Assembly: GCA_900541725.1 (NCBI GenBank)
Contig: UQLB01000005.1
Span: forward strand, 1 to 64,000
Direction: 5' to 3'
Source: an uncultured Collinsella sp.
GTDB lineage: Bacteria > Actinomycetota > Coriobacteriia > Coriobacteriales > Coriobacteriaceae
DNA: 64,000 nucleotides
Below, in pieces: positions 58,968 through 64,000 of this stretch (its first letter is position 1; every line of letters starts with the position of its first letter). A program made the position numbers and the translations under genes. The notes under the pieces were generated by a model. The model was not told the DNA's origin. It did no database searches and saw only the letters and a program-made list of their open reading frames with translations.

Positions 58968-60647
58968 CTAGTCGCGCGTCAGCTTACGGTGAATACGATG
59001 CGGCTGGGCCGCGTCCTCGCCCAGGCGCTCGATGCGGTTGGCCTGATAGGCCTCGAAATTACCCTCGAACCAATACCAGTTGCCCGGATTCTCGTCGGTG
59101 CCCTCCCACGCCAGAATGTGCGTGGCGACGCGGTCCAGGAACATACGGTCATGGCTAATGACCACCGAGCAGCCCGGGAACTCGAGCAGCGCCGCTTCGA
59201 GCGAGGACAGCGTCTCGACGTCGAGGTCGTTCGTAGGCTCGTCGAGGAGCAGCAGGTTGCCGCCCTGCTTGAGCGTGAGCGCCAGGTTCAGACGGTTACG
59301 CTCGCCACCGGAAAGTACGCCAGCGCGCTTCTGCTGGTCCTGGCCCTTAAAGCCAAAGCTCGCCACATAAGCGCGGCTCGGAACCTCGGTCTCGCCGACC
59401 ATCATGTGGTCCAGGCCGTCCGAGACGACCTCCCATAGGTTCTTATCGGGGTCGATGCCGGAACGGTTCTGGTCGACATAGGAGATCTTGACGGTCTCGC
59501 CCACCTCAAGCTCGCCCGAAGTCAGCGGCTCCAGACCCACAATCGTCTTGAACAGCGTGGTCTTACCGACACCGTTGGGGCCGATGACGCCCACGATGCC
59601 GTTGCGCGGCAGGGTGAACGAAAGGTCATCGATGAGCACGCGGCCATCGAACTCCTTGTGCAGATGATGGGCCTCGAGCACCTTGTTGCCCAAACGCGGG
59701 CCCACAGGGATGCGGATGTCGGTCCAGTCGAGCTTCTGGCTTGCGCGGGCCTCGGCCTCCATCTCCTCGTAGCGAGCCAGACGGGCCTTGTTCTTTGCCT
59801 GGCGAGCCTTGGGCGAGCTGCGCACCCACTCGAGCTCGGCCTCCATGCGCTTGGCGAGCTTGGCGTCACGATTGCCCTGTGCCTCGATACGCGCGGCCTT
59901 GGTCTCCAGATACGTGGAGTAGTTGCCCTTGTAGGGATAAAGGTGACCGCGGTCGACCTCGCAGATCCACTCGGCAACGTTATCCAGGAAGTAGCGATCG
60001 TGCGTGACGGCAAGCACCGCGCCCTGGTAGTTGTGCAGGAAGTGCTCGAGCCACAGGATCGACTCGGCGTCCAGGTGGTTCGTGGGCTCGTCGAGCAGCA
60101 GCAGGTCGGGAGCCTCGAGCAGCAGCTTGCACAGGGCCACGCGACGGCGCTCGCCGCCGGAAAGCACGTTGACCGGCATGTCGGAATCGGGCAGCTGCAG
60201 GGCGTCCATGGCCTGGCCGAGCTTGGAATCGATATCCCAGCCATCGGCGGCATCGATCTCGTCCTGGAGCTTGCCCATCTCGGCCATGAGGGCATCCATG
60301 TCGCAATCCGGGTCGCACATCTCCTCGCCGATCTTGTTGAAGCGATCGACCTTGGCGATCATATCGCCAAACGCCATGCGCACGTTCTCGATGACGGTCT
60401 TGTCATCGTCGAGCGGCGGCTCCTGCTGCAGGATGCCCACGGTGTAGCCGGGGGTGAGCCTGGCATCGCCGTTGGAGACCTCCTCGATGCCGGCCATGAT
60501 CTTGAGCAGGGTCGACTTGCCCATGCCGTTGGGACCCACGACGCCGATCTTGGCACCGGGGTAGAAGCTCAGGGTCACGTCGTCAAGGATTACCTTGTCG
60601 CCATGGGCCTTGCGAGCCTGATACATCTGGTAGATAAACTCCGCCAT
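58968..60647 (-). CDS. ettA: energy-dependent translational throttle protein
   Basis: The 559-residue ABC-F protein binds the ribosomal exit site and gates early elongation according to ATP/ADP level. Two ABC domains are present (GPNGMGKST, LSGGERRRVALCKLL, LLLDEPTNHLDAESI; then GPNGVGKTT, LSGGERNRLNLALTL, LLLDEPTNDLDVETL), joined by the PtIM linker with YSTYLETKA and EAELEWVRSSPKARQAKNKAR. No transmembrane segments, as expected for this family. Confidence 0.96.
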   Translation of the reverse strand: MAEFIYQMYQARKAHGDKVILDDVTLSFYPGAKIGVVGPNGMGKSTLLKIMAGIEEVSNGDARLTPGYTVGILQQEPPLDDDKTVIENVRMAFGDMIAKVDRFNKIGEEMCDPDCDMDALMAEMGKLQDEIDAADGWDIDSKLGQAMDALQLPDSDMPVNVLSGGERRRVALCKLLLEAPDLLLLDEPTNHLDAESILWLEHFLHNYQGAVLAVTHDRYFLDNVAEWICEVDRGHLYPYKGNYSTYLETKAARIEAQGNRDAKLAKRMEAELEWVRSSPKARQAKNKARLARYEEMEAEARASQKLDWTDIRIPVGPRLGNKVLEAHHLHKEFDGRVLIDDLSFTLPRNGIVGVIGPNGVGKTTLFKTIVGLEPLTSGELEVGETVKISYVDQNRSGIDPDKNLWEVVSDGLDHMMVGETEVPSRAYVASFGFKGQDQQKRAGVLSGGERNRLNLALTLKQGGNLLLLDEPTNDLDVETLSSLEAALLEFPGCSVVISHDRMFLDRVATHILAWEGTDENPGNWYWFEGNFEAYQANRIERLGEDAAQPHRIHRKLTRD

Positions 60648-60738
60648 ATGTCTGTTCTATCCTTTCTACCTGCTGTTTCCCTATTCTTGATTCGCTTTAG
60701 TGGAAACGAAATGAGGAAACCAGCTCTGAAACTTAACG

Positions 60739-60766
60739 AAAAAGGGGCATGGTTGCCCACGCCCCT
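60739..60766 (-). terminator. sdpI terminator
   Basis: On the minus strand AGGGGCGTGG pairs with CCATGCCCCT around GCAA, then TTTT. Confidence 0.85.
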
Positions 60767-60830
60767 AATACTACCTGGGAAAAGTCCCCCGGAACATACT
60801 ATGAACTGCGTACGCTAGTTTTCCGCAACC

Positions 60831-61535
60831 TTAACGAGCGGCTCGCTGCGATTTGCGCCACAACAGATACGAGTAGACGTAGACGGCTCCAACCGAACCA
60901 AACGCCAGAACCGCAATCACCGCGGCGACGACTTCACTCGAAAGCACGCTGCCTGCCACGCCCATCACAATCAGGCCAATACCCAGCACCATAAAGCAGG
61001 CACCGCCAAAGCGCTGCGTACGGCGCCAGTTCTCGGGATCGGCAAGCGCCCAGGGTGTCTTGATACCGAGCGTATAGTTCTGCTTCACACGCGGCAAGTA
61101 GTTGCCTACGCCGATGAACAGCAAACCGACAACACCGGAAATCAGCACGTTGACCGAACCGACCGCCGGCACCACGCCCCAGACCGTAAGCTCTCCCAGC
61201 CAGCTTATGGCGCACATGAACAAGGTGAAGGCGATTACGAAGCCCTGGTAGAACTTGCCCGAGGTTCGATATGCCTCACCTTTGGGGTCGATGCGCGGCA
61301 CCACGCAGAACATTGCGAGAAGCGCCAGAGGCAGCGCGCCGAGCGCGGAGGCCATCCAGCTAGGACCCCAACCGTCGACGGCGCCGTTCGCGCCCCAGTG
61401 CGTGGGAATCTGCGCAGGCAAGCTCGGCATCACCATGAGGTGCGCTACGACATTGACGGCGCACAGAGCGACCAGCGCAATCCACACGCGCGACGATACC
61501 CCCGTGGGGTGAATGCCCTTGTTTTCGTTATTCAT
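60831..61535 (-). CDS. SdpI-family membrane protein
   Basis: The 234-residue product has five or six hydrophobic segments and the SdpI/DUF1648 signature VMPSLPAQIPTHWGANGAVDGWG and NYTLGIKTPWALADPENWRRT. SdpI proteins confer immunity to the SdpC toxin in Bacillus and sequester the SdpR repressor. The start overlaps the sdpR stop by eight bases. No toxin gene is seen nearby, so the module may serve another membrane-stress role. Confidence 0.9.
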   Translation of the reverse strand: MNNENKGIHPTGVSSRVWIALVALCAVNVVAHLMVMPSLPAQIPTHWGANGAVDGWGPSWMASALGALPLALLAMFCVVPRIDPKGEAYRTSGKFYQGFVIAFTLFMCAISWLGELTVWGVVPAVGSVNVLISGVVGLLFIGVGNYLPRVKQNYTLGIKTPWALADPENWRRTQRFGGACFMVLGIGLIVMGVAGSVLSSEVVAAVIAVLAFGSVGAVYVYSYLLWRKSQRAAR

Positions 61536-61806
61536 CCTTATCACCTTCAGTGTTTGTAAAGCCCATAAACCAGCCAATTAAATCCTGCATGACGGTGGTG
61601 TTTAAGCTGTATACGATGTTTTGGCCATGGCGCTCGTCGGTCACCAACCCGGCATTTTTGAGCGTCGCCAAGTGATGGCTTAGCGACGGCTTACTGATAT
61701 CGAAATGCTCGGCAAGCTCCCCCGCCGTGCAATTGCCCTCGCGCAGCAACTCCAAAATGCGCCGTCGCGTTGGATCGGCAAGCGCCTTAAAACCCTCTCC
61801 CGGCAT
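61528..61806 (-). CDS. SdpR-like ArsR-family autorepressor
   Basis: The 92-residue winged helix-turn-helix protein has FKALADPTRRRILELLREG and ISKPSLSHHLATLKNAGLV. No metal-binding cysteine pair of classical ArsR is present, which fits the SdpR branch. GAGGAGG precedes the start at 61806. It is co-transcribed with sdpI and likely represses the promoter just upstream. Confidence 0.9.
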   Translation of the reverse strand: MPGEGFKALADPTRRRILELLREGNCTAGELAEHFDISKPSLSHHLATLKNAGLVTDERHGQNIVYSLNTTVMQDLIGWFMGFTNTEGDKDE

Positions 61807-61840
61807 AAGACCTCCTCTTATCATCTCTCATGACGCGCAC

Positions 61841-61878
61841 ACTATACTCGATATTTAGATGTTTGTCTAACTATCTAA
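61841..61878 (-). promoter_or_regulatory. sdpR promoter and operator
   Basis: On the minus strand TAGACA (61864-61869), a 17-base spacer and TATAGT (61841-61846) form a good promoter. TTAGAT (61855-61860) and ATCTAA (61873-61878) are an inverted repeat 12 bases apart straddling the -35, and TTAGA/TCTAA (61855-61859, 61866-61870) a closer one, suitable for an ArsR dimer. Confidence 0.7.
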
Positions 61879-62104
61879 TCTTACACTCAAAAAATAGCCG
61901 CCCCCGCGTAATGCGAAGACGGCCACTTCTCACGCTACAAACGTGTTTGGGAGTTGGCCAACCCGCGGCAACGGGTGCCATCTGCTTCATCTTATGCGAA
62001 TCACTGCCTCATTTCAACAAGCCCCTAGGGCTCAAATGGAATCGCGATAATACCTATAATGACTATAGCTAAAACACGATTCGCTTCCCCATCGGAGGAT
62101 GTCT

Positions 62105-62902
62105 ATGACCGAAACCACAGCCGCAACCCCCAACGAGACACGCGACACCAAGCTCGAGATCATCATGGGCCGCGAGGCGCTCGACAAACTCGCCGCCGCC
62201 ACGGTGCTGGTGCTCGGCTGCGGAGGTGTGGGCTCCAATTGCTGCGAGGCACTTGCCCGCGGCGGCATTGGTCATTTCGTCATTCTGGATAAGGACATCA
62301 TCGCGCCCAGCAATATCAATCGCCAGGCCATCGCCTTTCAAAGCACCATCGGCAAGCGCAAGGTCGATGTTATGGAAGCCATGATCCACGACATCAATCC
62401 AGCCGCTACCGTCATCAAGCGCACCGAATACCTGTTGAGCGACAATATCGACGAATTTTTCGCGCGCGTTTTGGAGCAGACGGACGGCAAGCTCGACTAC
62501 GTCGTCGACGCCATCGACACCATCTCGGCCAAGCTCACCATTGCCAAATATGCTCAGGACCACGACATTCGTTTGGTTAGCTCCATGGGCGGGGCCAACA
62601 AGCTCCATCCCGAGTGCCTCCGCTTTGCCGACATTTTCGATACGGTACGTGACCCCATGAGCCGCATCATGCGCAAAGAATGCAAGAAGCGCGGAATCAA
62701 GAGCCTACATGTACTGTTTAGCTGCGAGGAATCGGTTAAGACGCAGCCCCGCGACCCTTCCAATATCCACGAGCGCACCGAGCTAGGAACCGCCAGCTTT
62801 ATGCCGCCCATCATGGGTCAGATGATTGCCGGCGAGGTTATCCGCCAGATCAGCGGCCGCGGCACCGAACGTGTACGCTCCGATGGCCAGCGCCTGGACT
62901 AG
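62105..62902 (+). CDS. tcdA: tRNA threonylcarbamoyladenosine dehydratase
   Basis: The 265-residue E1-like enzyme cyclises t6A in tRNA using ATP. It shows VLVLGCGGVGSNCCEALAR, DKDIIAPSNINRQ, VVDAIDTISAK and a C-terminal GTASFMPPIMGQMIAG. GGAGG lies six bases before ATG 62105; ATG 62099 is too close to it. Only 14 bases separate it from the TatD gene. Confidence 0.92.
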   Translation: MTETTAATPNETRDTKLEIIMGREALDKLAAATVLVLGCGGVGSNCCEALARGGIGHFVILDKDIIAPSNINRQAIAFQSTIGKRKVDVMEAMIHDINPAATVIKRTEYLLSDNIDEFFARVLEQTDGKLDYVVDAIDTISAKLTIAKYAQDHDIRLVSSMGGANKLHPECLRFADIFDTVRDPMSRIMRKECKKRGIKSLHVLFSCEESVKTQPRDPSNIHERTELGTASFMPPIMGQMIAGEVIRQISGRGTERVRSDGQRLD

Positions 62903-62916
62903 CGAAGCGCGCCGAG

Positions 62917-63699
62917 ATGGAGCCCCAGTTATTTGATGCACACTGCCATCTTGATTTAATGGCTCACCCGGACGCCGTTGCCGATGAGGCAACGGCGCTG
63001 GGCTTGGCTCTATTTGATTGCGGCGTCGATCCACGCGACTTCGCTAGCGCACATGGGCGAGCCCGTCGCCTTCCCACCGTCATCAAGGGCATCGGCCTCC
63101 ATCCCTGGTGGCTCGCCGACGGCCGCTGCGGTCCTGCCGAAGTCAATCTGCTTTGCGAAGTTGCTGCCCAAGAGCGCTACATCGGCGAAGTCGGACTCGA
63201 CTTTTCCGCGCGCTTTGCTGGAAGTGAGCCGCTACAAATACAGGCACTTGACCGGCTCTGCGATGCGCTCGTGCGGCATCCTCTTACCGGGCGCGTGATA
63301 TCAATTCACGCCGTTCGTTCAGCAGGAGCCGTACTGGACGTCCTCGAATCGCATGGACTACTCATCCCAAACTCCGACTCCCCCGTTATCATCTTCCACT
63401 GGTTTAGCGGCACTTCGGACGAACTCGTCCGCGCGCGTAATGCAGGCTGCTATTTTTCCGTCAACGAACGCATGCTCGCCACCAAGCGCGGTCGCGAATA
63501 CGCACGACAGATTCCACTCGACCGTCTACTGCTCGAGACCGATGCGCCGGCCGAGACAAACACAGAAACAAGCGCGCAATCGCTCATCAGATCGCTCACA
63601 AGGACCTCGATGCGCATTGCCTCGCTCAAAATCTGCGATGCAAAGCGCATTGAGTCGGCAGTTTTAGCAAATGCGCGCTCTGTATTTGACCTTCGCTAA
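62917..63699 (+). CDS. TatD-family metal-dependent hydrolase
   Basis: The 260-residue TIM-barrel hydrolase has FDAHCHLDL at the start, GLHPWW, YIGEVGLDFS, a metal histidine in ISIHAV, FHWFSG and LLLETDAP. TatD proteins are DNases or related hydrolases. The ribosome-binding site is weak; coupling to tcdA is likely. Confidence 0.92.
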   Translation: MEPQLFDAHCHLDLMAHPDAVADEATALGLALFDCGVDPRDFASAHGRARRLPTVIKGIGLHPWWLADGRCGPAEVNLLCEVAAQERYIGEVGLDFSARFAGSEPLQIQALDRLCDALVRHPLTGRVISIHAVRSAGAVLDVLESHGLLIPNSDSPVIIFHWFSGTSDELVRARNAGCYFSVNERMLATKRGREYARQIPLDRLLLETDAPAETNTETSAQSLIRSLTRTSMRIASLKICDAKRIESAVLANARSVFDLR

Positions 63700-63778
63700 C
63701 CCCTGTAGGCAAAAATGCCAAGGAACATGCGAATCGCACAACGCAGTCCCTATTGGAAGGCAGTACAGTTCGACAGCA

Positions 63779-64000
63779 TTACACCAATTCGTGCATGAGA
63801 TCACGGTTGCGTGCGTACAATTCGTCAAAGATATGGCGGCGCGACGCATATAACTCGTGGGCAGTCATATCGGGCACGATTGTTTGCGCAACGCCAAGGA
63901 CTTGGGCGAGCTCATCCCACGATGCATAGGCGCCACCTGCGAGAGCTGCCATGATGGCATCACCGAAGCATGCGCCCACCGTAACCTTGGCAACCGAGAC
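63779..64000 (-). CDS. FGGY carbohydrate kinase, C-terminal part
   Basis: The frame enters from the right edge and ends at 63779; its 5' end lies outside the window. The visible 73 residues carry the family end motif AKVTVGACFGDAIMAALAGGAY and match the C-terminal helix region of xylulokinase/ribulokinase-type kinases. The sugar cannot be decided. Confidence 0.75.
   Translation of the reverse strand, partial: VSVAKVTVGACFGDAIMAALAGGAYASWDELAQVLGVAQTIVPDMTAHELYASRRHIFDELYARNRDLMHELV

Noticed and set aside
61879..62092. GC-rich CCCGCGGCAACGGG segment as a tRNA or regulatory RNA
   Set aside because: No cloverleaf or known riboswitch motif could be built; only a very short stem is present.

Overview
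The window is GC-rich, densely coded bacterial DNA. The gene set points to a gut member of the Coriobacteriia, most likely Collinsella; this is inferred from gene content, since no rRNA lies in the window. Supporting content is arginine deiminase, phosphotransacetylase with two acetate kinases, L-lactate dehydrogenase, a D-aspartate ligase/racemase pair, an LPXTG-anchored C69 dipeptidase and actinobacterial-style Ser/Thr kinase and SdpIR modules. Visibly AT-richer stretches at 16.4-18.5, 50.2-54.7 and 57.2-58.9 kb look like later acquisitions.

Layout. 0-3.7 kb: arginine deiminase arcA, an aminotransferase, and the first 31 bases of a second arcA copy whose leader matches that of the first. 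3.7-9.8 kb: ppk, an rRNA/tRNA uracil methyltransferase, a DJ-1/PfpI protein, maf and a P1 peptidase. 9.8-12.4 kb: two large nested palindromes, then a glycosyltransferase and glf. 12.6-16.3 kb: pta facing two tandem ackA genes. 16.4-23.9 kb: an MFS/LysR pair, a HIT protein, xseBA, a membrane Zn-peptidase, rnd, a lipid kinase and a 30-residue membrane peptide. 24-30 kb: the surface C69 dipeptidase, then a tryptophan-type attenuator (leader peptide with three consecutive Trp codons, then a terminator) before an ECF transporter. 30-37.6 kb: D-Asp ligase and racemase, a MOSC protein, a secreted coiled-coil glucosaminidase-like protein, a Ser/Thr kinase with its HTH partner, an FxLYD protein and an orphan HigA. 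37.7-43 kb: an M20 deacetylase diverging from a lysine-riboswitch operon lysA-dapA (one continuous frame), dapB, dapH. 43-50 kb: NdpA-like protein, DUF2974 protein, ldh, aminotransferase, nadE. 50.3-54.6 kb: an AT-rich minus-strand cluster of DUF2087 protein, MFS exporter, B12-binding radical SAM enzyme and a 36-residue peptide with a perfect Shine-Dalgarno, closed by a terminator. 54.7-64 kb: low-complexity membrane/acidic proteins, a Tat-exported cysteine-peptidase-like protein, ettA, sdpI/sdpR, tcdA, tatD and the end of an FGGY kinase.

Themes. Several genes serve arginine, acetate and lactate fermentation. Others serve cell-wall building (DAP, D-Asp crossbridge, galactofuranose, glucosaminidase). 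RNA-level control is unusually visible: lysine riboswitch, Trp attenuator, SD-sequestering hairpin and conserved arcA leader hairpins. The strongest candidates for undescribed biology are the radical-SAM/peptide cluster, the Trp-attenuated ECF transporter, the lysA-dapA fusion, and families of intergenic palindromes whose cores are conserved while their long complementary arms differ from copy to copy.
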